Assembly (NCBI GenBank): GCA_035517615.1
Contig: DATIYM010000001.1
Span: 1 to 64,000 of the forward strand
Reading direction: 5' to 3'
Length of the DNA: 64,000 bases
Source: AG25 sp035517615
GTDB taxonomy: Bacteria; Gemmatimonadota; Gemmatimonadetes; Gemmatimonadales; GWC2-71-9
Shown: piece by piece, positions 56,803 through 64,000 of the stretch
Layout of the letters: every line of letters begins with the position of its first letter
How positions within the stretch are numbered: the first letter of the stretch is position 1
Notes under the pieces: generated by a model
What the model saw: only the letters and a program-made list of their open reading frames with translations
The model's database searches: none
What the model was told of the DNA's origin: nothing
Translations under genes and position numbers: made by a program

Positions 56803-58822
56803 GCGTCTCACGCTGCTGGTGTGGCTCGTCGCCACGCCGAGGCTGTGGGCGCAGATCCCGGACGAAGCGAGGGTCGGCGATTTCGCGCGCCTGTTGTCGG
56901 CGAGTGATGCCCGCGTCTACGACGGTGCGCTGCTCAGCGCCACGCTGCGGTCGGAGGATGCCAAGCTGCGGCGCCAGGCCGCGCTCGCCGCCGGCCGCAT
57001 CGGCGATCCGGCGGCGCTCGAGCTCCTCGTCGCGGCGCTCGGTGACTCGGACATTGGCGTCCGGGCGGCCGCCGCGTTCTCGTTGGGCCTCCTCAAGGAC
57101 GGGCGCGCCGTACCCGAGCTGTCGCGGTTCGTGGCGTCGGTATCCTCGGCGACGCAGGATGCATCGCACGCGGAAGCCGCCGTCGCGCTCGACCGCATCG
57201 GAACCGCCGACGCGGCCACCGCGATTCGCGAGGTTCTGGGGAGCGGCGCGACGCCCGGGGTGGGGGCGAGCCCGGCGCAGAGCGCCGCCTTGCTCGATGC
57301 CTGGAGACTCGGCGCGCGCGCGCCGATTGCATCGCTCGTCGCATATGCCGACGATCCCGATGCGACCGTGCGCGCCCACGCGCTCTACGCCCTGGGACGG
57401 CTCCGCGCCGCGCGCGGAGCCGCGGCGCTCGTCAACGCGCTGGAGGACCAGGACCCGACGGTACGGGCGATTGCCGTCAAGGGCATCACGCCCGCGCTGC
57501 TCGACAGCGCGCGTATCGCGCGGCACGCGGTTGCCGATCGGATGCGTCCGCTGCTTGCCGACACCAGCGTGGCGCTCCGGGTCAACGCCCTTCGCGCGCT
57601 CGCCGCGTTCAAGGACAGCGGTCTCACAGCCATCGTCGCGCCGCTGGCCAACGATGCCAACGCCAACGTCGCCGTGCAGGCCGAGACCACGCTCGGCGTG
57701 CTGCGCGGCAGCATGGCCGTGCAGGTCCTCGAGGGAAAACTCGCAAACGCGAGCTTCGCGCGCCGGCGGCAGGCGGCAATCGCCCTCGCCGAAGCGGACA
57801 GCGCGCAGGGCGTCGCGAGCGCGGCTCCGCTCGCGGGCGATCTCGATTGGCGCTGGCGCAGCGTTGCCGCCGAGGCTTTCGGAGCGGCGCGCGATCGCGC
57901 GCATCTCGAGGCGCAGCTCACGGATCCCGACGGGCGCGTCGTGGCGCAGGCGCTCCAGTGCCTGATGCGGATCGTCCCCGAACGCGATACCGCGCTCGCG
58001 GCCCGGGCGCGCGGTCTCCTCGAGCATCCAGACGCCGCGGTCCGCAGTACCGCCGCGGACATCCTGGCGCGAGTGCCGCGAATCGACGACGTCGAGCCGC
58101 TGACCCGGGCGTACCTGCGGGCGAGCGGCGACGCCTTCAACGATGCCCGCTTGTCCGCTGTGAGCGCACTCGCGGCGATCGCCCAGGCGAGCGCCGAGGG
58201 CCGGGTCCGGGTCGCGAGCCGGTTCGTGGGCAGCGTGCCGCGACCGGATGATTATCTGGTGCGGCGTATCGCGGCGGCCCGGCTCCCCGATGCCTACGCC
58301 GCCTGGGGCCCGGTGTCGCCCATCGCGACCGGTCGTACCGACGCCGATTATCGCGACATCGTGCGCCGCTACCTCCTCCCGGCGCTGGACGGCTCGAACC
58401 CGCGAATCACGATCGAAACGGACGCCGGCTCCCTCGAGATCGAGTTGCTCGCGGCGGAGGCGCCCGTGACCGTGGCGGCCTTCCTGTCGCTCGTGGACCA
58501 GCGGTATTTTGACGGGTCACGCTGGCATCGCGTGGTTCCCAATTTTGTCGTTCAGGACGGGGATCCCCGTGGTGACGGATGGGGTGGACCAGGGTTCGTG
58601 CTGCGCGATGAGCTGAATCTCGTGCGCTATGACGTCGGAGTGGTGGGCGTGGCGCTATCTGGTCCGGACACCGGCGGCAGCCAGTTTTTCATCACCCATT
58701 CCGCCCAACCGCACCTCGACGGAACGTATACCGCGTTCGGCCGGGTTGCGCCCGGTGGAGGAGGGGCGGCGGCGCTCGCCGGCATCGCTCAGGGTGATCG
58801 CATTCGGAGCATTCATCGGTGA
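56756..58822 (+). CDS. Exported HEAT-repeat protein with a C-terminal cyclophilin domain
   Basis: The 688-residue protein has an Arg/Lys-rich signal region (KRLTLLVWLVATPRLWAQ). About 480 residues of HEAT/PBS-lyase-like repeats follow (LRRQAALAAGRIGDPAALELLVAALGDSDIGVRAAAAFSLG and similar). The last 145 residues are a cyclophilin peptidyl-prolyl isomerase: RITIETDAGSLEIELLAAEAPVTVAAFLSLVDQRYFDGSRWHRVVPNFVVQDGDP, GGSQFFITHSAQPHLDGTYTAFGRV. The catalytic Arg lies in WHRVVPNF. Periplasmic folding of outer-membrane proteins is a fair guess from the downstream Omp85-like gene. ATG 56756 is used; a shorter GTG start inside the signal region cannot be excluded. Confidence 0.85.
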   Translation: MLRSCSFRSPIRYASKRLTLLVWLVATPRLWAQIPDEARVGDFARLLSASDARVYDGALLSATLRSEDAKLRRQAALAAGRIGDPAALELLVAALGDSDIGVRAAAAFSLGLLKDGRAVPELSRFVASVSSATQDASHAEAAVALDRIGTADAATAIREVLGSGATPGVGASPAQSAALLDAWRLGARAPIASLVAYADDPDATVRAHALYALGRLRAARGAAALVNALEDQDPTVRAIAVKGITPALLDSARIARHAVADRMRPLLADTSVALRVNALRALAAFKDSGLTAIVAPLANDANANVAVQAETTLGVLRGSMAVQVLEGKLANASFARRRQAAIALAEADSAQGVASAAPLAGDLDWRWRSVAAEAFGAARDRAHLEAQLTDPDGRVVAQALQCLMRIVPERDTALAARARGLLEHPDAAVRSTAADILARVPRIDDVEPLTRAYLRASGDAFNDARLSAVSALAAIAQASAEGRVRVASRFVGSVPRPDDYLVRRIAAARLPDAYAAWGPVSPIATGRTDADYRDIVRRYLLPALDGSNPRITIETDAGSLEIELLAAEAPVTVAAFLSLVDQRYFDGSRWHRVVPNFVVQDGDPRGDGWGGPGFVLRDELNLVRYDVGVVGVALSGPDTGGSQFFITHSAQPHLDGTYTAFGRVAPGGGGAAALAGIAQGDRIRSIHR

Positions 58823-61665
58823 ACCGCAGGTTCGTCTGGTGTGTGTTGTTCGTAGGGCTCGTCCTGCCGGCCGTGGCCGTGGGACAAACCGGCTCCTTCG
58901 GTGAAAACAAAATCCAGTACCGCGGCTTCGATTGGCGCGTGCTCCGGGGCGAGCACGTCGATCTCTACTGCTATCCCGAAGAAGAAGAGCTGGGGCGCGT
59001 GGCGCTCGCGTATGCGGAGGAGAGCTACGGCGTGCTCCAGCGGCGCTTCACGCACCACCCCACGCACCGCATCCCGCTCATCGTTTACGCGTCCCACACG
59101 GACTTCGAGCAAACCAACGTCCTGCCCTTCATACCGCCCGAAGGCCTGCTCGGCGTCACCGAATTCCTGAAGCAGCGGGTCGCGCTGCCATTCGACGGCA
59201 GCTACGCGGATTTCCGGCATACCATCCGCCACGAGCTGGTCCACGTGTTTCAACTGAGCCTCACCAATGAAGTGCTGGATCGTTATCCGCGGTTCCGGCA
59301 CACGTCGTTCCCGCTCTGGTGGACGGAGGGGCTCGCGGAATTCTGGTCGGCGGGTGAGGACACACGGTATCAGATGGTCCTGCGCGATCTCACCGTCTCC
59401 GGACACCTGCCGTCGCTCGGCGAGCTGACGGACGCCACGGGCGTTGCCGTCTATCCCCTCGGCGGCTGCATTCATGCGTTCCTCGCCCAACGCTACGGCG
59501 AATGGCGCATCGTCGAGATGTACCAGGAAATGTGGAAGTATCCCATGTTCGAGGACGAGATGCGGGCGATCTACGGCCGCAGCCTGCGTCAGCTGTCGGA
59601 GGAGTGGCAGTTCTGGATGCGGCAGCGCTACTACCCGTCGGTCGCGAGCACGCAACCCTTGTCGCTGCACGGGCGACTGCTCACGCGGATGGCCGTGAAA
59701 CCGGCCGCCTATCGTCTGCCATCGGACAGCACGGACCGCATGTTGTTTTTCTCGCCGTCCAACGGCTACACGAATATCTACACGCAGCTCCTGGACGGAG
59801 GCTCTCCGCACGTGCTCGTCAACGGCGAGCGAACCGATCAGTTCGAGTCGTTCCACTTTTTCGAGTCGCGACTCGACGTGTCGCGCGACGGCATCGTCGC
59901 GTTCGGCAGCAAGTACCTGGACCGCGACGCCTTGTTCCTGTGGGATGTCACGAAGCACCGCGTCGTGGGACGCTATCAATTCCCCGGACTCGTGTCGATC
60001 TTGTCTCCGTCATGGGCTCCCGACGGTCAGAGCATCGTCTTCTCGGGGCTCGCGATCTCGGGATACAGCGATCTGTATCGCCTCTGGCTTGCCGACGGCC
60101 AGCTCGAGCGGCTCACGTCCGATCGCTATCAGGACATCGATCCCAGCGTGAGTCCCGACGGGAAGAGCGTCGTGTTCACGTCCGATCGGACCACGTTCGG
60201 GCCCGCGGGCGCGCGGAATCTTTTCAAGCTGGACTTCGCCACCGGCCAGATCGAGTATCTCACCTACGGCGCCTGGCACGACGACCAGCCGCGCTGGTCG
60301 CCGGAGAACGGCCGGATCTATTTCTCTTCCGACCGGAACGGATTCCTCGAGCTGTACTCGATCGACTCGATGGGGGAGGGTAGGCAGGAGACCAACGCCC
60401 TGAACGGCGCGTTCGATCCGCAGTGGATCGCGTCGCGTCACGAGATCGTATTCGGCGGATATGCCGACCAGAGCTGGAATCTGTATTCCGCCGCGCCGCT
60501 TCCCGATTCCGCGGGCGCGCGCGTCGCGCTCGAGCCGGATCGGGCTCCCGCGAGCTGGACGTGGGGGGAGCTCGCCGACCCGCAGTACGCCCGTGCCGAC
60601 CCGTCCCGCTACGGCCAGAAATTCACGCTCGACTTCGCCGCGGGCGACGCGTCGGTGGCCCCCGGCTTCGGCTCGACGCAGGGCGCGGTATTCCTCTTCA
60701 GCGATCTGCTCGGGGATCATCAGATGCTGTTCACCGTCTCCTCGTTTCAGGGCGAGGGTCTCGGCAATCTGCTGGACAATGTGAATGGCTCGGCGCTCTA
60801 CCTGAACCAATCGCATCGACTGAACTGGGGCATCGGAGCATTTCGCCTCCGTGGGCTGTTTTACGAGGGCGACCTCTCGACGATTTACCAGGAGACCTCC
60901 GCAGGCGTGCTCGCTGAGCTGCGCTATCCGCTTTCGCGCTTCCGGCGGATCGAGCTGGCCTACAGCATGGAGCACTCGGACCGCTACGACGCCTTCGGGA
61001 CCTACTCCACCGGAAACGGCGTGAACGATCTGCATCGGGTGGGTTGGCTCGCGTCGAACTACCTGAGTTACGTCAAGGACAATACCATTTGGCTCGCCAC
61101 GGGGCCGATCGATGGCGAGCGCTTCAACCTGACGGGCGGCCTCGTCAACGACATCAGTCACGGCCGGTTCGATTCCTGGGTGATGAGCGCGGACTGGCGC
61201 CACTATGCGCGCACTTCACTGCGCAGCGCGTTTGCGTTGCGTGGATTCGGCTATTACGCTGGAGGCGACCGTCCGCGCCCGATCAACATCGGTGGCTCGT
61301 GGGACGTGCGCGGCTATCCGATTTCCGGCTATATCGCGGGCACCAGAGCGTGGCTCGTCAATACGGAGTGGCGATTTCCGATCGTCGATTTTCTCTCGTT
61401 GGGATTTCCATTCGGCGTCATGCGCTTCCCGGGTGTTCAGGGAGCGTTGTTCGTCGATGCCGGACGGGCGTGGAACGCCGTGGTGGAGAGCCGCGGCATG
61501 GTGGGCAGCACGGGCCTGGGTCTCCGAATGCCGATCGGGCCGCCGCTCGTGCTGCGGCTCGATCTGGGTTACCGGTTTCATTCCGGCGACGTGAGTGGTT
61601 ATGGGCTCCCGTTCAATTCTCAGGGGACGGGCTTCGTCGACTTCTTCTTCGGCTTTAACTATTGA
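58819..61665 (+). CDS. Outer-membrane protein joining a gluzincin metalloprotease, TolB-like propeller and Omp85-like barrel
   Basis: The 948-residue protein opens with a signal peptide (FVWCVLFVGLVLPAVAVGQ). Residues about 35-280 are a peptidase MA-like domain: HELVH at 138-142 and the third zinc ligand candidate Glu170 in WWTEGLAEFWS. Residues about 290-560 are a beta-propeller of PD40/TolB-like blades (SPSWAPDGQSIVFSG, SVSPDGKSVVFTSDR, RWSPENGRIYFSSDR). The last 320 residues alternate amphipathic strands and contain VRGYPISGY (VRGY 830-833), the loop-6 signature of Omp85/BamA proteins, and end in an aromatic residue (FFFGFNY). A surface or periplasmic protease anchored by its own barrel is inferred. 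GTG start overlaps the previous stop. Confidence 0.85.
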   Translation: MNRRFVWCVLFVGLVLPAVAVGQTGSFGENKIQYRGFDWRVLRGEHVDLYCYPEEEELGRVALAYAEESYGVLQRRFTHHPTHRIPLIVYASHTDFEQTNVLPFIPPEGLLGVTEFLKQRVALPFDGSYADFRHTIRHELVHVFQLSLTNEVLDRYPRFRHTSFPLWWTEGLAEFWSAGEDTRYQMVLRDLTVSGHLPSLGELTDATGVAVYPLGGCIHAFLAQRYGEWRIVEMYQEMWKYPMFEDEMRAIYGRSLRQLSEEWQFWMRQRYYPSVASTQPLSLHGRLLTRMAVKPAAYRLPSDSTDRMLFFSPSNGYTNIYTQLLDGGSPHVLVNGERTDQFESFHFFESRLDVSRDGIVAFGSKYLDRDALFLWDVTKHRVVGRYQFPGLVSILSPSWAPDGQSIVFSGLAISGYSDLYRLWLADGQLERLTSDRYQDIDPSVSPDGKSVVFTSDRTTFGPAGARNLFKLDFATGQIEYLTYGAWHDDQPRWSPENGRIYFSSDRNGFLELYSIDSMGEGRQETNALNGAFDPQWIASRHEIVFGGYADQSWNLYSAAPLPDSAGARVALEPDRAPASWTWGELADPQYARADPSRYGQKFTLDFAAGDASVAPGFGSTQGAVFLFSDLLGDHQMLFTVSSFQGEGLGNLLDNVNGSALYLNQSHRLNWGIGAFRLRGLFYEGDLSTIYQETSAGVLAELRYPLSRFRRIELAYSMEHSDRYDAFGTYSTGNGVNDLHRVGWLASNYLSYVKDNTIWLATGPIDGERFNLTGGLVNDISHGRFDSWVMSADWRHYARTSLRSAFALRGFGYYAGGDRPRPINIGGSWDVRGYPISGYIAGTRAWLVNTEWRFPIVDFLSLGFPFGVMRFPGVQGALFVDAGRAWNAVVESRGMVGSTGLGLRMPIGPPLVLRLDLGYRFHSGDVSGYGLPFNSQGTGFVDFFFGFNY

Positions 61666-62375
61666 AGCCACAACATGTTTTGCTTGACCGCCTCCGGACC
61701 CTCCTCTACATTGCCGCCGGCCTCCTGCTCGCGGGGTGTCCGCCCTCGCTCAAGCCACTGGTCAGCACGACGCTCGCACCGTCTGATCGCGCCGCGGCGA
61801 TGTCCTGGGTGGAGCGCACCGTACCGCGTCACAATACGGCGATCCGGTTTCGCTTCCAGTACGAGGATGCGCACAAACACTGGACGGGGCGGGGCACGGC
61901 GCGGCTCGCACCGCCCGATTCGCTGCGATTCGATTACTCGGGGCCGCTGGGGCTGGGCTCGGGTGCCGCGGTTGTCGTGGGCGACTCGGAGATCTGGGCC
62001 GAGCCACCCGAGAACTTCCGGTCGCTCGTGCCCGCAGTCCGCATGTTATGGGCGGGGCTCGGCGTAGTCCGGCCGCCGGCTCCGGACGCCAGCGTGTCCG
62101 GGATCGAAGGCCAGAGCCAGCGCGTATGGCGGTTCGCCGAAGGATCGGACACGCTCGACTACGTGGCGTCGGACGGCACCACGCGCGTTCTCGATGCGGA
62201 GTGGCGGCAGGCGGGCAGAATCGTTGCGCGCAGCCGGACCGAGCTCGATGCTCAGACCCGCCCCACCAAGTCCAGCATTGTGTTTCCGGAGGCAGCGGCA
62301 CGCCTTGAGCTCACCGTGGATCGGGTGGATACGGCGGCGGTCATTCCCGCTGACGTGTGGCGCAGTCGCCGTTAG
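61662..62375 (+). CDS. Putative outer-membrane lipoprotein (LolB-like)
   Basis: The 237-residue protein has a signal peptide ending LLLAGC (lipobox, modified Cys near residue 26). The mature part has alternating strands like the open beta-barrel of LolB/LppX (FRFQYEDAHKHWTGRGTARLAPPDSLRFDYSGPLGLGSGAAVVVGDSEIWAEP). It starts TTG 61662, overlapping the stop of the previous gene (TTGA). If LolB-like, it would insert lipoproteins into the outer membrane; a DUF4292-type role is equally possible. The next gene's likely start lies inside it. Confidence 0.65.
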   Translation: MKPQHVLLDRLRTLLYIAAGLLLAGCPPSLKPLVSTTLAPSDRAAAMSWVERTVPRHNTAIRFRFQYEDAHKHWTGRGTARLAPPDSLRFDYSGPLGLGSGAAVVVGDSEIWAEPPENFRSLVPAVRMLWAGLGVVRPPAPDASVSGIEGQSQRVWRFAEGSDTLDYVASDGTTRVLDAEWRQAGRIVARSRTELDAQTRPTKSSIVFPEAAARLELTVDRVDTAAVIPADVWRSRR

Positions 62376-62838
62376 TCTCGGCCTGCTCGTCGCGGGGTGC
62401 CTGTACCGGTTCACGGGTGGCGGCCTGCCGAACATCCACACCGTGGCCCTCCTGCCATTCGATAATCTGACGCCCGAACCCGCGCTCACGAAGGAGGTCA
62501 ACGACGCGATCCGTGACGCGATCGAGGGGCGCTTGGGATTGCGGCCGTCCGGAGAAGCGACCGCCGACGCCGTCGTTCGAGGGCGGGTTTCGCGCTACGA
62601 CCCCGAGATTCCCGTCGCGTTCCAGCCGGGCATCGGCACCACGAATGTGACGCAGCGACAGGTCCAGATCACGGTTGACGTGGAGATCGTGGACCAGCGC
62701 TCGGGAAAAGATCTCTGGCAGCGGCAGGGCTTGAGCGTTGTGGGCGAATACACGCCGCCGCAGGTCGCGGATGGTCGCAAGATCGCGCTCCAAAAGCTCG
62801 AGAATGAAATCGTGGATGGGGCACAATCGCAGTGGTAA
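62305..62838 (+). CDS. lptE: LptE-like LPS-assembly lipoprotein
   Basis: The signal peptide (RRRSFPLTCGAVAVSLGLLVAGC) ends with a lipobox Cys. The mature domain opens CLYRFTGGGLPNIHTVALLPFDNLTPEPALTKEVNDAIRDAIEGRLGLRPSGEATADAVVRGRVSRYDPEIP, the LptE fold and family look. LptE plugs LptD in the outer membrane. TTG 62305 is chosen because GGAGG lies 12 bases upstream and it gives a basic n-region; CTG 62350 would leave none. It overlaps the LolB-like gene by 71 bases. Confidence 0.82.
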   Translation: MSSPWIGWIRRRSFPLTCGAVAVSLGLLVAGCLYRFTGGGLPNIHTVALLPFDNLTPEPALTKEVNDAIRDAIEGRLGLRPSGEATADAVVRGRVSRYDPEIPVAFQPGIGTTNVTQRQVQITVDVEIVDQRSGKDLWQRQGLSVVGEYTPPQVADGRKIALQKLENEIVDGAQSQW

Positions 62839-63206
62839 GCGGAGCCGCGGCGACGCGTGTCCGAGGCGCAAGCTCCTTCGGCTGCCTGCTGTCGTTGCTC
62901 GTGTTCGTGGCCGCGCTGTACTATGGCGTCAATGTGGGCGAGGTATTCTTCCGCTACTATCGCCTCGTCGACGCAATGGACGAGCAGGCGCGGTTCGGGG
63001 CGGCGCTCGATAACGGCACGATTCAGCGGCGCATCCTCGAGGCGGCGGGGGAAATCGGCGTGCCCGATTCCGCCGCGCGCGTCGTCATTCGGCGCAGTTA
63101 CACGCCGCGACAGATCAGCATCGAGTCGGTGTATTCCGAGACGGTCGACTTACCACTGTTCCAGCATACGTTCGTGTTTCATCCGCTCTCCGTTCAGGTG
63201 CTGTAG
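62832..63206 (+). CDS. Single-TM protein of unknown function
   Basis: This 124-residue protein has one hydrophobic segment (SFGCLLSLLVFVAALYYGVNVG) and an outer domain of about 85 residues (VFFRYYRLVDAMDEQARFGAALDNGTIQRRILEAAGEIGVPDSAARVVIRR). A beta-strand tail (ISIESVYSETVDLPLFQHTFVFHPL) ends it. It resembles DUF4845-type small membrane proteins, but this is not certain. GTG 62832 overlaps the lptE TAA. Confidence 0.65.
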   Translation: MVSGAAATRVRGASSFGCLLSLLVFVAALYYGVNVGEVFFRYYRLVDAMDEQARFGAALDNGTIQRRILEAAGEIGVPDSAARVVIRRSYTPRQISIESVYSETVDLPLFQHTFVFHPLSVQVL

Positions 63207-63215
63207 CCTCCCATC

Positions 63216-63719
63216 GTGAATACAGCGGCGAAGGTCCACGACCGGGACGCGGCCGTGGCATGGCGTGCGGCGCAGCGCGGGCCCGTCGTGTTCACTAACG
63301 GGGTCTTCGATCTGCTCCATGTTGGACATGTCGCGTTGCTCGAGGCGGCGCGGAACGAAGGTGCGGCATTGATCGTCGCCGTGAACAGTGACGGCTCGGC
63401 TCGGAGGCTTGGCAAGGGGCCCGAGCGGCCCCTCGTCCCGGCCGGCGAGCGGATGCGCGTCGTGGCGGCGCTGGCATGCGTGGACGCGGTCGTGCCGTTC
63501 GACGACGACACGCCGCTCGCTCTCGTGCGCGCACTCCGGCCGGACGTGCTCGTCAAGGGCGCCGATTACCCGCGGGCGAGCATCATCGGCGGCGATGAGG
63601 TCGAAAGCTGGGGTGGGCGCGTCGTCCGCATCCCGCTCGTCCCCGGCTGGTCGAGCACGAGTCTCGCCGATCGGCTGGGCGGCGGCACGCGGCCCCGAGG
63701 CGTTGGGGATGGCGCGTAA
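63216..63719 (+). CDS. rfaE2: D-glycero-beta-D-manno-heptose 1-phosphate adenylyltransferase
   Basis: This is the nucleotidyltransferase half of HldE as a separate protein (167 residues). VVFTNGVFDLLHVGHVALLEAARN carries the HxGH site, and VAVNSDGSARRLGKGPERPLVPAGERMRVVAAL follows, with RPDVLVKGADY and WSSTSLADRL. It makes ADP-heptose for the LPS inner core, in line with lptE upstream. The kinase half (rfaE1) is not in the window. GTG start; the stop overlaps rdgB. Confidence 0.93.
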   Translation: MNTAAKVHDRDAAVAWRAAQRGPVVFTNGVFDLLHVGHVALLEAARNEGAALIVAVNSDGSARRLGKGPERPLVPAGERMRVVAALACVDAVVPFDDDTPLALVRALRPDVLVKGADYPRASIIGGDEVESWGGRVVRIPLVPGWSSTSLADRLGGGTRPRGVGDGA

Positions 63720-64000
63720 GCTCCTGGTCGGAACTCGCAATCCGGGCAAGGAACGGGAGATCAGCGACATTTTCGCCGGCCTGCCGTTCCAGGTGGTGTT
63801 CCCCTCCGACCAGTTTCTCGAGCGGCTCCCCGAAGAGGCCGATCTCGAACGTGGCGTCACGTTCATCGAGAACGCCGTGGCCAAGGCGCGTTATTTCGCC
63901 AAGCGCTCGGGGCTCGCGACCCTGGGAGAGGACTCGGGGCTCGAGGTCGATGCGCTCCACGGAGCTCCCGGGGTCCATTCGGCGCGGTTCGCGGCGCTGT
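63709..64000 (+). CDS. rdgB: XTP/dITP diphosphatase RdgB/HAM1 (partial, runs off the window)
   Basis: The frame from ATG 63709 stays open to the last base. Residues KLLVGTRNPGKEREISDIFAGLPFQVVFPSD, FIENAVAKARYFAKRSGLATLGEDSGLEVDALHGAPGVHSARF match the HAM1 house-cleaning pyrophosphatase, including the EDSGLEVDAL metal motif. It removes non-canonical nucleoside triphosphates. About half the gene is present. It overlaps rfaE2 by 11 bases. Confidence 0.95.
   Translation, partial: MARKLLVGTRNPGKEREISDIFAGLPFQVVFPSDQFLERLPEEADLERGVTFIENAVAKARYFAKRSGLATLGEDSGLEVDALHGAPGVHSARFAAL

Noticed and set aside
58819..61665. Calling this protein BamA or TamA
   Set aside because: No POTRA repeats are seen; the N-terminal half is a protease-like domain and a propeller.
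1..64000. Prophage, insertion sequence or integrative element
   Set aside because: No transposase, integrase, phage structural gene or att-like duplication was found; gene content is core throughout.

Overview
The window is a gene-dense, GC-rich (roughly two-thirds G+C by eye) stretch of bacterial chromosome. It shows no phage, transposase, rRNA or CRISPR signal. Genes are packed with 4-base ATGA/GTGA overlaps and many GTG/TTG starts. The cell is a diderm that makes lipid A/LPS: LpxH, LptE, a heptose adenylyltransferase, TonB, a LolB-like lipoprotein and an Omp85-type barrel are all present. It also has a bacillithiol gene (bshA), a Bat (VWA/TPR) operon, CIRCE-controlled groESL, a Roadblock/receiver pair, HEAT-repeat proteins beside an HD-GYP protein, and a selenocysteine tRNA. 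Together this fits Gemmatimonadota or a close relative in the FCB group. That placement is inference from gene content; no marker phylogeny was run.

Layout. 1-14427 (+): a bat operon (batA, a batB-batC fusion, a batD-batE fusion), then mutL, miaA, bshA, birA, coaX, a UbiA-type prenyltransferase, small membrane proteins, an NlpC/P60 hydrolase and a small lipoprotein. 14424-16630: promoter, perfect CIRCE operator, groES, groEL and terminator. 16637-20942 (+): HEAT protein, HD-GYP protein, a truncated HEAT paralogue and a small exported protein. 20947-25853 (-): Roadblock protein, receiver, mannose-1-phosphate guanylyltransferase, sugar nucleotidyltransferase and a membrane Ser/Thr kinase. 25942-34432 (+): lipoprotein, serS, histidine kinase, uvrD/pcrA, gatCAB. 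34422-36970 (-): zinc phospholipase C-like protein, a membrane/coiled-coil protein and a CPA-type transporter-like protein. 37030-39104 (+): murA and pgeF. 39101-51968 (+): a long translation and secretion operon, rimP-nusA-L7Ae-infB-ylxP-rbfA-truB-ribF-secD-secF-tatD-fhs-ridA, preceded by a promoter and a terminator-like leader hairpin. 52023-55558 (+): tonB-like gene, tRNA-Sec, DUF4097 protein, lipid kinase, DUF5683-like protein. 55555-56301 (-): lpxH-like. 56386-64000 (+): thioesterase, HEAT-cyclophilin fusion, a metalloprotease/beta-propeller/Omp85 fusion, two lipoproteins (LolB-like, LptE-like), a one-TM protein, rfaE2 and the start of rdgB.

What stands out: (i) the 948-residue exported protein that joins a gluzincin HELVH protease, a TolB-like propeller and an Omp85-like barrel, in an operon with outer-membrane/LPS assembly genes; (ii) tRNA-Sec; (iii) MurA with Asp in place of the fosfomycin-target Cys; (iv) a terminator-like hairpin with eight Ts ending at the rimP ATG, in the leader of the nusA operon; (v) recurrent promoters with a TAGnTT-like -10, four of which sit 7-9 bases from a start codon with no Shine-Dalgarno, suggesting leaderless mRNAs; (vi) at least two genes whose only sensible start is CTG overlapping the upstream stop; (vii) degenerate short tandem arrays (periods 7, 13 and 15) at gene junctions. 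No stretch over 300 bases lacks a gene except 52773-53157, which holds tRNA-Sec and its promoter.
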